Shown: positions 10,430 through 20,248, numbered from the stretch's first letter. The stretch is 64,000 nt of DNA from Cytobacillus oceanisediminis (GCF_007830235.1 NZ_VLKI01000011.1:53853-117852); one strand, 5' to 3'. The notes: generated by a model not told the origin, from the letters alone. Translations and numbers: made by a program.

Positions 10430-10520
10430 TACCGCTGAAAACGAACATTTACCCTCCAAATTCTATTAAATACCGGTCCATTGATCATATTTACCGGACA
10501 AAAACACTTTAATACCGGCC
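10430..10520. repeat. Phased TACCGG motif array (20-21 bp)
   Basis: TACC starts at 10430, 10450, 10471, 10492 and 10513, with spacings of 20, 21, 21 and 21 bp. The last three copies have the full TACCGG. The spacers are unrelated in sequence. It sits between the convergent acuC and motS genes. Confidence 0.72.
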
Positions 10521-10570
10521 AAATCTCCACTTTCAAAATAAAAAAGGCCTGACAAATGCCAGACCAGCTA

Positions 10571-11305
10571 TTAATTATTTATTAAACTTTCCTCATCATA
10601 TTTCGGATCAGAAATAATGATTTCAACCCGGCGGTTTTTTTCCCAATTTTCCGGTCCGGAATTGGGGACTACCGGTCGGGTCTCTCCGTAGCCAACAGCA
10701 ATAAACCTGCGGCTCTCAAGCTTATGGTTTTCTGTTAAGTATCTTATCACTGTGCTGGCCCGGGCCGCTGACAGCTCCCAATTTGAAGGGTATCTGTATG
10801 TCGTAATCGGCCGGTTATCCGTATGGCCTTCTACTTTTACCAGGTTTGGCATACTTGATAGGACTGTTCCGACTTTGTCCAGAAATGGATAGGAGCGATC
10901 AATTAGGCTGGCTTCTCCGGATTCAAATAACACCTGTTCCTGAAGGACAAGGACAACACCACGTTCGGTCCTGTTTGCAACAATAACATCTTCAAGGCCG
11001 TTTTGATCTAAAAATGTCTGGATTTCCATTAACAGCTGATCAAGGGAGTCGCTTTCTTCCCCAGCATTTTGATCATTTTGTTCCATGCTCGCTGGATGCT
11101 CATTGGGAATAATAGAAGGGTAAAAATCGAGTACATGCCTATCACGGAATGACTCGGAAATCGTTTTAAATTTGATCATATCAATCTGCGACATGGAAAA
11201 GAGCAATATAAAAAATACTAATATCAGTGTGACAAGATCTGAAAATGTAACCATCCACCTAGGGGCACCCTTAGCAGGCTCAGGAGGCCTTCGCCTAAGC
11301 TTCAT
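10571..11305 (-). CDS. motS: Flagellar stator subunit MotS
   Basis: MotB-type peptidoglycan-anchored stator subunit, which with MotP forms the sodium-driven stator in Bacillus. The start is ATG 11305, which lies inside the last codons of motP and has GGGGAGG upstream. The 244 residues carry one membrane helix (about 20-41) with the ion-carrying Asp23 in [20 protein letters not shown], and a C-terminal OmpA-like domain (about 120-240; [10 protein letters not shown] and NWELSAARA). The overlap with motP indicates translational coupling. The sodium assignment rests on family resemblance and the ccpA-linked position. Confidence 0.93.
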   Translation of the reverse strand: MKLRRRPPEPAKGAPRWMVTFSDLVTLILVFFILLFSMSQIDMIKFKTISESFRDRHVLDFYPSIIPNEHPASMEQNDQNAGEESDSLDQLLMEIQTFLDQNGLEDVIVANRTERGVVLVLQEQVLFESGEASLIDRSYPFLDKVGTVLSSMPNLVKVEGHTDNRPITTYRYPSNWELSAARASTVIRYLTENHKLESRRFIAVGYGETRPVVPNSGPENWEKNRRVEIIISDPKYDEESLINN

Positions 11306-12113
11306 ATTCCAGTGCCTCCCCTGCGTTGATGACTTCTTCCAATTCTCTGCGTTCTTCGGAAGATAAAAATGCACTTAACTTTTCTTCAAGGATTTTTGGA
11401 TTTTGTCCGGATTGAATCCCGATTACTCCTTCAATAATGATTTGCTTTAAAAATACTTCCTTTTCAGTCTTTAAAGCAAGTTTTGCTGCCATTGGCAGAA
11501 ACACCAGATTGGCCAGAAGCGAACCATATAAAGTAGTTAATAGGGCAATTGCCATATTAGGACCCAACGTAGAAGGATCATTTAGATTTTTCAGCATGAG
11601 GACAAGACCAATCAGCGTCCCGATCATCCCCCATGCTGGAGCATACTCCCCTGCTTTCTCGAGAATGCTTCTGCCTTTTCGATGCCTTTCTTCCATCGCT
11701 GTAATTTCAGCATGCATAATGTCCGTTATGACATCAGGCTCGATTCCATCGACGGCAAGATAAATACCCTTTCGGATAAAAGCATCGTCCACCTTTTCTA
11801 CTTCAGCTTCAAGCGATAAAAGCCCTTCCCGGCGAGCGCGATCGGAAAGGAGTACAAATATCCCAATTAGCCTGCCAATACTTTGTTCTTCGCTGGAGAA
11901 GACCTGTTTAATAACAGTAGCCATATGCTTGATATCTTTTAAAGGAAAACTTACAAGCAGCCCCGCTATTAGACCGCCTAAAACAATCAGCATGGAAGAA
12001 GGATCAATAAACGAAAAGAACCCACTGGTTCCCCCATTGGAAATTATCCCAAAGATAAGCATCGCCAGGCCAATCAATAGCCCCACTGGCGTTAACACAT
12101 CAAACTTCCTCAT
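11295..12113 (-). CDS. motP: Flagellar stator subunit MotP
   Basis: MotA-type subunit with four membrane helices that couples ion flow to flagellar rotation. The start is ATG 12113, preceded by AGGGAGAGAG; it gives 272 residues, as in B. subtilis MotP. Helices 1-2 lie in the first ~60 residues and helices 3-4 at about 150-210 ([18 protein letters not shown] and [21 protein letters not shown]), with the cytoplasmic torque loop between. The motPS pair sits directly downstream of ccpA on the same strand, as in B. subtilis, though a dispersed repeat now separates them. Confidence 0.94.
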   Translation of the reverse strand: MRKFDVLTPVGLLIGLAMLIFGIISNGGTSGFFSFIDPSSMLIVLGGLIAGLLVSFPLKDIKHMATVIKQVFSSEEQSIGRLIGIFVLLSDRARREGLLSLEAEVEKVDDAFIRKGIYLAVDGIEPDVITDIMHAEITAMEERHRKGRSILEKAGEYAPAWGMIGTLIGLVLMLKNLNDPSTLGPNMAIALLTTLYGSLLANLVFLPMAAKLALKTEKEVFLKQIIIEGVIGIQSGQNPKILEEKLSAFLSSEERRELEEVINAGEALEYEA

Positions 12114-12214
12114 TTTCTCTCTCCCTGATCGTTTATATAGATAGTAATAAATAGATGAATGGCAGAAAGAAACGCCTTCCACTTTAAACTGTAAGGCGTT
12201 TCTCTTTTCTACCC

Positions 12215-12405
12215 TTTGTCTAGCTGCAGCGCCTAGCCAGTTTTCATCCCTGAATTTGCTTCCTGATTATCTTGAGAGAAGCATGATTCGTAGAATGATG
12301 CTTAGAGCAGCTCGAGGTCACTTCGGTCCAGAAGTCCAGAACACTTCAACTTCTGGCCCTCCAGCTCTTGTCTGGGCTGATCGGGGCACCTCCGCTTTTC
12401 TATTA
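12215..12405 (-). repeat. Dispersed GC-rich repeat (TAGGCGCTGGAGCTAGACA family)
   Basis: On the minus strand this begins AGAAAAGCG, passes through GACCTCGAG, and ends TAGGCGCTGCAGCTAGACA. It shares these blocks with copies at 29786-29966 and 33462-33573. About 90 bp of extra sequence lies between the CTCGAG and TAGGCGC blocks in this copy. No coding potential is convincing. Confidence 0.6.
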
Positions 12406-12419
12406 TATCGGCAGGTTTA

Positions 12420-13418
12420 TTATTTTGTTGAGTCCCGTTCCTCAATTCGGTGAGGAAGTACGACAATTTGTTCATCCACTGATTCTTTATTCATCAATTT
12501 AGTAAGAAGGCGCATCGCAACGGCTCCAATGTCATATAACGGCTGTACAACAGAAGTCAGCTGAGGGCGCACCATCAATGCCAATCGGGTATTATCGGAG
12601 CTGATGACCTCAAAATCCTCAGGAATTTTATAGCCTTTATCTTCGGCACCATGGACAATTCCCAGGGCCATTTCATCTGATCCCGCAAAGATCGCTGTTG
12701 GCCTTGGGTCAGCTTCCAATAGCTTTTCAAAAGCTTCTATTCCTGAATCATACGTATAATCTCCTTCAACGACCAAATCCTCGCGATAGGAAACTTCAGC
12801 TTCTTCCAACGCACGCTTATAGCCTGCCAGTTTCTTTTCTTTATTGATTGGCTCACGTAGAGGGCCCACAACAATCGCAACTTCTTTGTGGCCTTTTTCA
12901 ATAAACGACTTCGTTACATCAAATGCTGCCTGTTCATAATTAATATTAACGGATGGAATTTTGCCTGACTCTTCAATTGAACCTGCAAGAACGATCGGAA
13001 CTGGAGACTTCTCAAATTCATCAACATGCTCTGATGTAATATTGCCCCCCATGAATACAATGCCATCTACCTGCTTTCCAAGCATAGTATTAAGCAAGTG
13101 CAGCTCTTTCTCGACATTTTGGTCAGAGTTGCTCAGAATGATATTGTACTTGTACATCGTTGCGATATCTTCAATACCCCTAGCCAGTTCTGCAAAAAAA
13201 GTACTTGAGATATCGGGTATAATAACTCCGACTGTCGTTGTTTTTTTGCTTGCCAGTCCGCGTGCTACAGCGTTTGGACGATATCCAAGTCTGTCGATTA
13301 CTTCCATTACTTTCTTTCTTGTTGCGGGCTTTACATTTGGATTTCCATTTACGACACGAGAAACCGTTGCCATTGAAACATTCGCTTCTCTTGCCACATC
13401 GTATATTGTTACATTCAT
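12420..13418 (-). CDS. ccpA: Catabolite control protein CcpA
   Basis: LacI-family global regulator that binds cre sites with HPr-Ser46-P and controls carbon catabolite repression. The start is ATG 13418 with GAGGGAG 8 nt upstream; a GTG three codons earlier overlaps that site. The 332 residues start with the LacI helix-turn-helix ([24 protein letters not shown]) and hinge ([12 protein letters not shown]), then the periplasmic-binding-type core with the SNSDQN and FMGGNIT segments typical of CcpA. A cre box recognised by this protein lies upstream of acuA in the window. Confidence 0.97.
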   Translation of the reverse strand: MNVTIYDVAREANVSMATVSRVVNGNPNVKPATRKKVMEVIDRLGYRPNAVARGLASKKTTTVGVIIPDISSTFFAELARGIEDIATMYKYNIILSNSDQNVEKELHLLNTMLGKQVDGIVFMGGNITSEHVDEFEKSPVPIVLAGSIEESGKIPSVNINYEQAAFDVTKSFIEKGHKEVAIVVGPLREPINKEKKLAGYKRALEEAEVSYREDLVVEGDYTYDSGIEAFEKLLEADPRPTAIFAGSDEMALGIVHGAEDKGYKIPEDFEVISSDNTRLALMVRPQLTSVVQPLYDIGAVAMRLLTKLMNKESVDEQIVVLPHRIEERDSTK

Positions 13419-13542
13419 TACTGTCACTCCCTCTTCGAATAGCGGTCACTTCTATTACTTTTTATTTTACAGCAACACTACATAACCTACTCATTTTTTA
13501 TCCTATTTTGTGATTGGATACACATGTTCAATTATGTATTTA

Positions 13543-13571
13543 ATCATACGACAGTCCAGGATTTGCTGCAA
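13543..13571 (-). promoter_or_regulatory. Candidate ccpA promoter
   Basis: On the minus strand TTGCAG (13566-13571), 17 bp, then TATGAT (13543-13548). It lies about 125 bp upstream of the ccpA start, which would give a fairly long untranslated leader. Confidence 0.5.
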
Positions 13572-13622
13572 TGTCAAGGCTTGTTTTTTTGAAAAAAAGC
13601 TTGTTTTTGGATTTTCTTCACA

Positions 13623-13861
13623 AAGCTATGTTAAAGATAACTGATGATTTAGCACTGTACTGATTGGAGCGGAGGGCACGGGATCCTCGAAAATGCATTC
13701 GTCTTTTCTTCGTGAGGTGTTTATTTGAGGACACTAATCCAATGTCCTGCGGGAAAAGCGTACCTAGGGAGACCCCACAGGTGAAGAACGCCAGGAGCGT
13801 CGGAAGCCCGCGGTTCGCTGAGTGCCTGCAGCGGAAATCAACACCCAAGATTAACAGAGCC
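13623..13861 (+). mobile_element. MITE-like element, long subtype, between aroA and ccpA
   Basis: About 239 bp, ending TTAACAGAGCC on the right and AAGCTATGTTAAAG on the left. It contains the conserved GATTGGAGCGGAGGG, GGGAGACCCCAC, CGCGGTTCGCTGAG and GCAGCGGAAATCAAC blocks, and the subtype-specific CCTCGAAAATGCATTCG hairpin near 13685. I see no convincing target duplication at this copy. Confidence 0.7.
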
Positions 13862-13871
13862 TCAAACAACG

Positions 13872-13902
13872 AAAAAGCCTTCTGCTGATTAGCAGAAGGC
13901 TC
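13872..13902 (-). terminator. aroA terminator
   Basis: Perfect stem AGCCTTCTGCT / AGCAGAAGGCT with a GATT-type loop, followed on the minus strand by TTTTTC. It starts 14 bases past the aroA stop. Confidence 0.9.
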
Positions 13903-13915
13903 CATGCATTACGAT

Positions 13916-14992
13916 TTATACTCTTAGCAAAGCCGAGGATTGCAGTTCAGACATAAATTGATCAAATTGGTTAAGATCCATTTGCTGCGCTGAATCTGAC
14001 AGGGCAACGGCTGGATCTGGATGTACTTCGGCCATTACGCCGTCCGCTCCAATTGCCAATGCTGCTTTAGCAGCAGGGAGAAGCAAATCTCTGCGTCCAG
14101 TTGAATGCGTTACATCAACAAGTACCGGTAAATGTGTTTCCTGTTTCAGAATTGGCACTGCAGAGATATCCAAGGTATTTCGCGTTGCACGCTCGTATGT
14201 GCGGATTCCGCGCTCGCAAAGAATGATTTGTCCATTTCCTTGGGACATAATATACTCTGCTGCATTAATGAATTCTTCGATGGTTGCTGCAATACCGCGT
14301 TTTAAAAGAACTGGCTTGTTTACAGCGCCAGCTGCTTTTAAAAGTTCAAAGTTTTGCATATTTCTTGCACCAATTTGGATTACATCAATATAATTGACAG
14401 CAGTTTCAATATCATTTGGGCTTACAATTTCAGAAATTACAGCCAAATCGTATTCATCTGCCACTCTTTTTAATATTTTTAACCCTTCCAAGCCAAGTCC
14501 CTGGAAATCATATGGAGATGTTCTAGGCTTATAAGCACCGCCGCGCAGAAGCTTAAGGCCTTTCGCTTTAACAGCTTCGGCAACTGTCGCAACTTGTTCA
14601 TAAGATTCAACCGCACAAGGACCGAACACTAAATGAGGGTTGCCGTCTCCCACCTTTTCTCCCTTTAAATCAACAATTGTATTTTCAGGCTTCTTTTTTC
14701 GTGAAACAAGAAGCGCTTTTCGATGATCATCTTTTTGAAGCTCAAGGCCTGCTTTAAAAATTTCCTTGAACATATGCTCAATCGTTGAGTTTTCAAATGG
14801 ACCGTCATTATGCTCTTTTATCAAGTCCAGCATGTTGCGTTCGCGGACAGGATCATAACGATAAACCCCTTGTGTTTCCTTTACTCTTCCGATTTCTTGA
14901 ACAAGTTCTGCTCTTTCATTGATCAATGATAAAAGCTGAAGGTTCAGCTCATCTACTCGATCCCGCAGTTTATCTAGCTCATTATTGCTCAT
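13916..14992 (-). CDS. aroA: DAHP synthase / chorismate mutase
   Basis: Bifunctional shikimate-pathway enzyme: an N-terminal AroQ-type chorismate mutase (about 1-85) is fused to a type I-beta 3-deoxy-D-arabino-heptulosonate 7-phosphate synthase (about 95-358). In Bacillus the mutase part acts as the feedback sensor for chorismate and prephenate. The 358 residues match the family. Visible signatures are [20 protein letters not shown] for the mutase, and [29 protein letters not shown] and [11 protein letters not shown] for the synthase. A ribosome site GAAAGGAAGGGACAGG precedes the ATG. The gene lies upstream of ccpA on the same strand, as in B. subtilis. Confidence 0.96.
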   Translation of the reverse strand: MSNNELDKLRDRVDELNLQLLSLINERAELVQEIGRVKETQGVYRYDPVRERNMLDLIKEHNDGPFENSTIEHMFKEIFKAGLELQKDDHRKALLVSRKKKPENTIVDLKGEKVGDGNPHLVFGPCAVESYEQVATVAEAVKAKGLKLLRGGAYKPRTSPYDFQGLGLEGLKILKRVADEYDLAVISEIVSPNDIETAVNYIDVIQIGARNMQNFELLKAAGAVNKPVLLKRGIAATIEEFINAAEYIMSQGNGQIILCERGIRTYERATRNTLDISAVPILKQETHLPVLVDVTHSTGRRDLLLPAAKAALAIGADGVMAEVHPDPAVALSDSAQQMDLNQFDQFMSELQSSALLRV

Positions 14993-15262
14993 TTCCTGTC
15001 CCTTCCTTTCGAATCTGAATTAGAGCCGCACTTTTTGATAAGAAACATGCTGAGCGAATATATTTTATCATTCGCCAAGTTAAACATTTCCATTCTTTCT
15101 CTTTTACGGCATCTGGATATGTGATACATTTTTTATAATTAGGGTTATTATATATGAATTATTCAGACATGTCACGAAAAATTTCTTTATTAATTAAACG
15201 CTTTTAAGTAATAAAGCGCTATTAAGCCATTTTATGGCATAAAACAAAGAAGGTGTATCGCT

Positions 15263-17440
15263 TTGTACGATCAAAAAAAGCTTTTTGCACTGGATATCGG
15301 TACGCGTTCTGTGGTTGGCATTATTCTTGAAGAACACGAGGGCCAATATCATGCTAAAGATATTGTACTAAAGGAGCATGCTGAACGTGCAATGTTAGAC
15401 GGGCAAATCCATGATGTTTTAGCTGTTTCAAGGATTATATCAGAAATCAGGGATGAACTTGAAGCAAAACATGGCCCTCTAAAAAAAGTATGTGTCGCTG
15501 CAGCAGGGAGAGCTTTAAGAACAGAGAGGGCCCAATCCTCCATTAATATTAACGGAAAGCCGATGATGCAAAAACAGGATATCCTTCATCTTGAATTAAG
15601 CGCTGTTCAGCGGGCCCAGGCAATAGTTGCCGCAAAACATGAAATTGAAAAAAGCTATTATTATTATTGTGTAGGTTATTCTGTTCTTTACTACCGCCTG
15701 GATGGGGAAGAAATCGGCAATTTGATTGACCAGCAGGGAGAAGAGGCTTCAGTAGAAATTATTGCTACTTTTTTGCCAAAGGTTGTAGTGGAGTCCCTTA
15801 TTTCAGCTCTCCAGAGAGCGGGGCTTGAAATGGAGGCTTTAACCCTTGAGCCGATTGCAGCGATTAATGTACTTATCCCGCCGTCCATGAGGCGATTAAA
15901 TGTTGCTCTTGTAGACATTGGGGCAGGTACCTCGGATATTGCCATTACAGACATCGGAACTGTTATTGCTTATGGCATGGTGCCTGTAGCAGGCGATGAA
16001 ATAACAGAGGCTGTCAGCGACCAGCTGCTGTTGGATTTTCCGTTAGCCGAAAAAGCCAAAAGAGATCTTCATGTCCATGATACCATTACAGTGACAGATA
16101 TTCTTGGATTTGAAACGGAGATCAGCAAAGAGGATCTTGTTGAACAGATTTCCCCGGCATTGGACCGCCTGGCAGATTCCATTTGCAGCGAAATCTTGAG
16201 TTTGAATAACAGGCCCCCTAAAGCCGTTATGCTTGTAGGAGGCGGAAGCTTAACTCCAAATCTTCCTGCCAGAATAGCCCGGAAACTAAGCCTACCTGAG
16301 AACAGGGTTGCTATCCGGGGAATAGACGCTATAAATGGGCTGACTGTCTCGCACATGATTGACAAAGGACCGGAACTTGTCACCCCAATTGGGATTGCCA
16401 TTGCTGCACAAAAATCTCCTGTCCACTATTGTACTGTCTACGTCAATGAGCAGCCTGTCCGCTTATTTGAGGTTAAAAAACTTACAGTAGGAGATTGTCT
16501 TTTGGCCGCAGGCGTTAAGATGAATAAATTATATGGAAAACCGGGCCTTGCCATGATTGTTAGCGTAAATGCACAAAATATAACAATTCCGGGCAGCTAT
16601 GGGGAAGCTCCAGCTATTTTACGGAATGGGATTTCAAGTTCATTGGATGAAGAAGTTGCAGCTGGAGACCAAATTACGGTTAAAAGAGGCAGGGACGGCC
16701 TTCCCGCTGAAGTACGGATTGGGGATTTAATTGATGATATTCCTGTTAAGTCTGTGACCATTAATAGCCATAACTATACCATCCAGACTGAAATCACCTG
16801 TAATGGAATACCAGCTGCAGCAGGTCAGGTTTTAAGGGATAGGGATAAAATAGAATGCAGGATTCCTGAAACAGTTGAAGAAATCCTAAATGCCTTAGAC
16901 TTAAAAGAACTGCTAAAAGAGCTAAAGCCTTTTCGGCTCAAAATGAATGGAAAAGAAACCTTCCTGCCGCGCCTTTCCGGAAAAGTCCTCCGAAACGGCA
17001 TGGAGGTAAAGCATCACAAAACGATTGAACATGGGGACAATCTTTTGATTGAAAGAAGAGGTACACCAACTGTAAAAGAAATGGCTGAATTTAAGCAGCT
17101 AATGCTAACGCAAAGCATCCCTGTTATATTCAATGGAAAAAAAGTAGAGCTTTCCAGAACCATGACCGAATTCCAAAGAGAAGGAACAGCCTTATCAGAA
17201 AATGACAGAATTTATGATGGTGATGTACTTACTGTCGTACACAAAAAAATAATCCCCTTTATTTTCCAAGACTTATTTAACCACGTAGAGATTGAAATGC
17301 CTAGAGATTCAACCGGAAAATTTGTTCTTTTAAGAAATGGGGAAAAAACGACTTTTCATGACCCTATAGAACCTGGTGATGATCTAAAAATCGTCTGGCC
17401 TGCCATTAATAAGAAGAGCTCGAATCTAAAGCCTATATAG
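15263..17440 (+). CDS. Large FtsA-like actin-fold protein
   Basis: The start is TTG 15263 with AAGAAGGTG 7 nt upstream. The 725-residue product has an FtsA/actin-like ATPase half (about 1-385): phosphate-1 loop FALDIGTRSVVGI near 8, phosphate-2 VALVDIGAGTSDIAI near 215, and adenosine motif VMLVGGGSLTPNLP near 325. The other half (about 388-725) is about five degenerate modules of the form V.xNG...NG......I..GD.L.V, the spacing of small beta-grasp or similar folds. FtsA proper is ~420-440 residues and ends in a membrane-targeting helix; none is seen here. A cytoskeletal or envelope role is only suggested by the fold. It stands alone between a long upstream gap and its own terminator. Confidence 0.75.
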   Translation: MYDQKKLFALDIGTRSVVGIILEEHEGQYHAKDIVLKEHAERAMLDGQIHDVLAVSRIISEIRDELEAKHGPLKKVCVAAAGRALRTERAQSSININGKPMMQKQDILHLELSAVQRAQAIVAAKHEIEKSYYYYCVGYSVLYYRLDGEEIGNLIDQQGEEASVEIIATFLPKVVVESLISALQRAGLEMEALTLEPIAAINVLIPPSMRRLNVALVDIGAGTSDIAITDIGTVIAYGMVPVAGDEITEAVSDQLLLDFPLAEKAKRDLHVHDTITVTDILGFETEISKEDLVEQISPALDRLADSICSEILSLNNRPPKAVMLVGGGSLTPNLPARIARKLSLPENRVAIRGIDAINGLTVSHMIDKGPELVTPIGIAIAAQKSPVHYCTVYVNEQPVRLFEVKKLTVGDCLLAAGVKMNKLYGKPGLAMIVSVNAQNITIPGSYGEAPAILRNGISSSLDEEVAAGDQITVKRGRDGLPAEVRIGDLIDDIPVKSVTINSHNYTIQTEITCNGIPAAAGQVLRDRDKIECRIPETVEEILNALDLKELLKELKPFRLKMNGKETFLPRLSGKVLRNGMEVKHHKTIEHGDNLLIERRGTPTVKEMAEFKQLMLTQSIPVIFNGKKVELSRTMTEFQREGTALSENDRIYDGDVLTVVHKKIIPFIFQDLFNHVEIEMPRDSTGKFVLLRNGEKTTFHDPIEPGDDLKIVWPAINKKSSNLKPI

Positions 17441-17442
17441 AT

Positions 17443-17472
17443 AAAAAACATCCGAATTCGGATGTTTTTTAT
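17443..17472. terminator. Bidirectional terminator
   Basis: AAAAACATCCGAA / TTCGGATGTTTTT is a near-perfect palindrome with T runs on both strands. It serves the FtsA-like gene on plus and ytxJ on minus, whose stop codon overlaps it. Confidence 0.9.
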
Positions 17473-17798
17473 CTATTTTCTTCAAAAGCTTTCTCCAGGG
17501 AGTCATATGTAATTTTCCAATGGGAAGCATGCCATGCTACATCCCCATTTTTAAACAATATAGCCTGGGGAGATTCATGCTTAATATGAAAAGTCTCCGC
17601 GATATGATTGGATAATGGGCGATCCTCCTGGACTACTAAATAATAAATGTTCAAATCTTTATGCTCATTTGCAAAGCTTTCATACTCTTCATAAGCCGCT
17701 CCGCTGACAGGGCATGTTGAGCTGTGTTTTAAAAGCAGCAGCTGCTCTTCTGATTTAACGGCTTGATCAAATGCTTCATTGCTATCAAATTTTTTCAT
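17469..17798 (-). CDS. ytxJ: Monothiol bacilliredoxin YtxJ (BrxC)
   Basis: Small thioredoxin-fold protein of the bacillithiol system (DUF2847). The start is ATG 17798 with AGGAGGTTCAGA upstream, giving 109 residues. The active-site region TCPVSGAA (about 26-33) has a single Cys followed by P-V-S, the monothiol pattern. It is the last gene of ytxGHJ, which in B. subtilis is a general-stress and stationary-phase operon. Confidence 0.93.
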   Translation of the reverse strand: MKKFDSNEAFDQAVKSEEQLLLLKHSSTCPVSGAAYEEYESFANEHKDLNIYYLVVQEDRPLSNHIAETFHIKHESPQAILFKNGDVAWHASHWKITYDSLEKAFEENR

Positions 17799-17867
17799 TC
17801 TGAACCTCCTCTTATAAAATAAATAACGGTGAAGTAATAGTATCACTTCACCGTTTTTAAGACAAAT

Positions 17868-18392
17868 TTATTGATTGTACTTTTGTTCCGTTTCGTCAAA
17901 AGCCTGTTTTGTTTCCTCAAGCTTCATTTGAATTTCTGCATCATTTACTGGTGCATTGCCTTCTGACTGAAATCCTTCATCATTGATGCTTTCTGAAGCA
18001 TATTCGGCGTCCCCTTCAGCAGCGCCATTTTCAGAAGCTTGTCCATTGGCATTCTGCCCCTCTTTAAGGCTTTTTACTTTATTGACTAACCCATTTGATT
18101 GCTTGGAAACTGTTTGAGTAATGGCATTTGTTTTTTCTTTTGCCACACTCGCCAGCTCAGTTCCCTTTGTCATTGCTGTTTCACGAAACTGGCCTGATTT
18201 TTCTTTTAAGACAGACGCTTTTTCGTTTAAGTCGCTCTGAAGCTCTTTGCCTGATTTAGGAGCAAGGAATAGGGCAGTTGCAGCGCCAACCATGCCTCCG
18301 ATTAAAGCGCCGATCATAAAGTCTTTCGTATTGATATTTTCCTCTGATTTTGACTGGTTTACATCAAATTGTTTACGGTCCTGGCTATTCAT
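17868..18392 (-). CDS. ytxH: YtxH family general stress protein
   Basis: The start is ATG 18392, preceded by GGAGGAAAAAGA; 174 residues. A glycine-rich membrane segment (DFMIGALIGGMVGAATALFLAPKSG, about 25-48) is typical of the YtxH/GvpP-like family. It is followed by a long polar helical stretch and a Gln/Glu-rich tail. Function is unknown; members are induced by stress and associate with the membrane. Middle gene of the operon. Confidence 0.9.
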   Translation of the reverse strand: MNSQDRKQFDVNQSKSEENINTKDFMIGALIGGMVGAATALFLAPKSGKELQSDLNEKASVLKEKSGQFRETAMTKGTELASVAKEKTNAITQTVSKQSNGLVNKVKSLKEGQNANGQASENGAAEGDAEYASESINDEGFQSEGNAPVNDAEIQMKLEETKQAFDETEQKYNQ

Positions 18393-18414
18393 TCTTCTTT
18401 TTCCTCCTCGATTT

Positions 18415-18900
18415 CTAGTATCTTGCTCTTTCTCTTTGGCGTTCGGGCGGTAGCATTTGCTTCTCGTCAACATTGTACTGATAAGGGTCATCTTTTCTCA
18501 TTTTCCACTTATCTTTAATTTCGAGAAGAACATTGCTCCACTGTACCACCTGTGAAATTTTATCTTTATTTTGTTCAAGCTGTGTGTTTACAGAAGATGT
18601 GATTTTCTGAATAGATCCATTAAATCTGCGGACAGAGTCCCCTACTTCTTTCACTGCCGTTACTACACTGTTCAAGTTTTCAGACTTTTGCTGAATGTCT
18701 GTTGCCAACGTGTTGGTCTTATGTAGCAAGACCGTTGTTTCCTTTGTTACTCCATCCAATTGCCTTTCAAGACCTGCTAGCGTGTGAGATACATTATCTA
18801 ATGTTCCCTGTAAAGATTTTAACGTTTTGGCCAAATAAATGACTAAAACCAGGAATGCGATAGCAATTACTGCCACACTCAAATATAAAATGATTTCCAT
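18415..18900 (-). CDS. ytxG: YtxG (DUF948) membrane protein
   Basis: The start is ATG 18900 because GGAGG sits 8 nt upstream; an in-frame GTG three codons earlier is too close to it. The 161 residues begin with a membrane helix ([27 protein letters not shown]). A long coiled-coil region follows (about 30-120, heptads such as [25 protein letters not shown]), the DUF948 arrangement. First gene of ytxGHJ, directly behind a strong sigma-H promoter match. Function unknown. Confidence 0.9.
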   Translation of the reverse strand: MEIILYLSVAVIAIAFLVLVIYLAKTLKSLQGTLDNVSHTLAGLERQLDGVTKETTVLLHKTNTLATDIQQKSENLNSVVTAVKEVGDSVRRFNGSIQKITSSVNTQLEQNKDKISQVVQWSNVLLEIKDKWKMRKDDPYQYNVDEKQMLPPERQRERARY

Positions 18901-18976
18901 TTCATACACCTCCGGTTATCTGTATACTAACTTTTTACCCAGATGCACTGCCTCTAAACCAGGCGTACATTAATAG

Positions 18977-19004
18977 ATTCCATTTCCAGTACCCAATTTC
19001 CTTC
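18977..19004 (-). promoter_or_regulatory. Sigma-H promoter of ytxGHJ
   Basis: On the minus strand GAAGGAAAT (18996-19004), a 12-bp spacer and ATGGAAT (18977-18983) fit the sigma-H consensus RNAGGAWWW-N11-12-RNNGAAT at every defined position. It lies about 77 bp upstream of the ytxG start. The B. subtilis ytxGHJ operon is known to have sigma-H and sigma-B promoters. I see no convincing sigma-B site here. Confidence 0.75.
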
Positions 19005-19056
19005 AATAATTCCTATATTTCCTTACCAAACTAAATCTTAGCATACTAGGAAAAGT

Positions 19057-19086
19057 TTCAACAAAATCTTTAATTTCGGTTACAAT
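19057..19086 (+). promoter_or_regulatory. Candidate ampS promoter
   Basis: TTCAAC (19057-19062), 18 bp, then TACAAT (19081-19086), about 42 bp before the aminopeptidase start codon. Confidence 0.5.
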
Positions 19087-19127
19087 AAGATTTGTCGGAA
19101 AAAATATTTTTTGGAGGGATTTAGGCA

Positions 19128-20243
19128 ATGAAAGATCCTCGTATTGAAAAGCTGGCAAAGAACCTGATCAATTATTCAGTCCAGCTGCAAAAAGGCGAAA
19201 AAGTCCTTATTGAAAATTTCGGCCTGCAAAGAGAACTCGTAACTGCCCTTGTTAAGGAAGCATATGCAGCAGGAGGATATCCTTTTGTATTATTAAAAGA
19301 CCATCAGGTTGACCGTTCCCTGCTGTTAGGGGCACAGGAGGAGCAATTCAATATGATGGCTGAGTTTGAAGCCAATGTGATGGGCAAGATGGACGCATAC
19401 ATAGGACTCCGCGCAGGGGATAACATTAACGAACATGCAGATGTGCCTGATGATAAAATGAAAATTCATGGTTCTACAATCGGCAAAAAGGTTCATAGAG
19501 AGATTCGTGTGCCAAAGACGAAGTGGGTTGTTCTCCGCTACCCTAACTCTTCCATGGCTCAGTTAGCTAAAATGAGCACTGAAGCATTTGAAGATTTCTA
19601 TTTTGATGTTTGTAATTTGGATTACGGCAAAATGGACCAAGCAATGGACAATCTTGTGGTATTGATGAATAACACCGATAAGGTAAGAATTACTGGAACT
19701 GGAACAGATTTGTCTTTCTCTATTAAAGACATTCCGGCTATCAAGTGTTCGGGCCAGATGAATATTCCGGATGGAGAGGTTTATACGGCTCCGGTACGTG
19801 ATTCTGTTAATGGGGTTATCACGTATAATACTCCGTCTCCATACCATGGATTTACTTTCGAAAATGTAAAATTGACATTCAAAGACGGCAAAATTGTTGA
19901 GGCGGAAGCCAATGACAGCGAACGAATTAATAAAATCTTTGATACAGATGAAGGTGCACGCTATGTCGGCGAATTTGCCATAGGGGTCAATCCGTTTATT
20001 CTTCATCCGATGCAGGATATCCTCTTCGATGAAAAAATTGATGGAAGCTTCCATTTCACACCGGGCCAATGCTATGACGAAGCATACAATGGCAACAAAT
20101 CCAACATCCACTGGGATATGGTTAACATCCAGCGCCCAGACTACGGCGGCGGGGAAATCTATTTTGATGATGTATTAATCCGCAAAGACGGCCGTTTTGT
20201 GATCCCTGAACTGGAAGCTCTAAATCCTGAGAATTTGAAATAA
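19128..20243 (+). CDS. ampS: M29 family aminopeptidase
   Basis: Leucine-type metallo-aminopeptidase that removes N-terminal residues from peptides in the cytoplasm. 371 residues, slightly shorter than the ~410 of B. subtilis AmpS. The conserved M29 metal region is visible: ECSG-like KCSGQMNIPDGEVYTAPVRDSVNG near 205-228, then GARYVGEFAIGVNP and a C-terminal SNIHWDMVNI. TTGGAGGG precedes the ATG. Its TAA stop is the first three bases of the 8-bp duplication flanking the adjacent mobile-like element. Confidence 0.9.
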   Translation: MKDPRIEKLAKNLINYSVQLQKGEKVLIENFGLQRELVTALVKEAYAAGGYPFVLLKDHQVDRSLLLGAQEEQFNMMAEFEANVMGKMDAYIGLRAGDNINEHADVPDDKMKIHGSTIGKKVHREIRVPKTKWVVLRYPNSSMAQLAKMSTEAFEDFYFDVCNLDYGKMDQAMDNLVVLMNNTDKVRITGTGTDLSFSIKDIPAIKCSGQMNIPDGEVYTAPVRDSVNGVITYNTPSPYHGFTFENVKLTFKDGKIVEAEANDSERINKIFDTDEGARYVGEFAIGVNPFILHPMQDILFDEKIDGSFHFTPGQCYDEAYNGNKSNIHWDMVNIQRPDYGGGEIYFDDVLIRKDGRFVIPELEALNPENLK

Positions 20244-20248
20244 ATAAA

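Noticed and set aside
12256-12453. Frame in the repeat between motP and ccpA
   Set aside because: Lies within a dispersed repeat and runs into the 3' end of ccpA on the other strand.
13664-13888. 74-codon frame inside the MITE-like element
   Set aside because: The frame exists because the repeat is GC-rich; equivalent frames differ between copies, so no protein is conserved.
18985-18995. GGGTAC as a sigma-B -10 for ytxG
   Set aside because: There is no GTTT-type -35 at 13-15 bp, and it falls in the spacer of the better sigma-H match.
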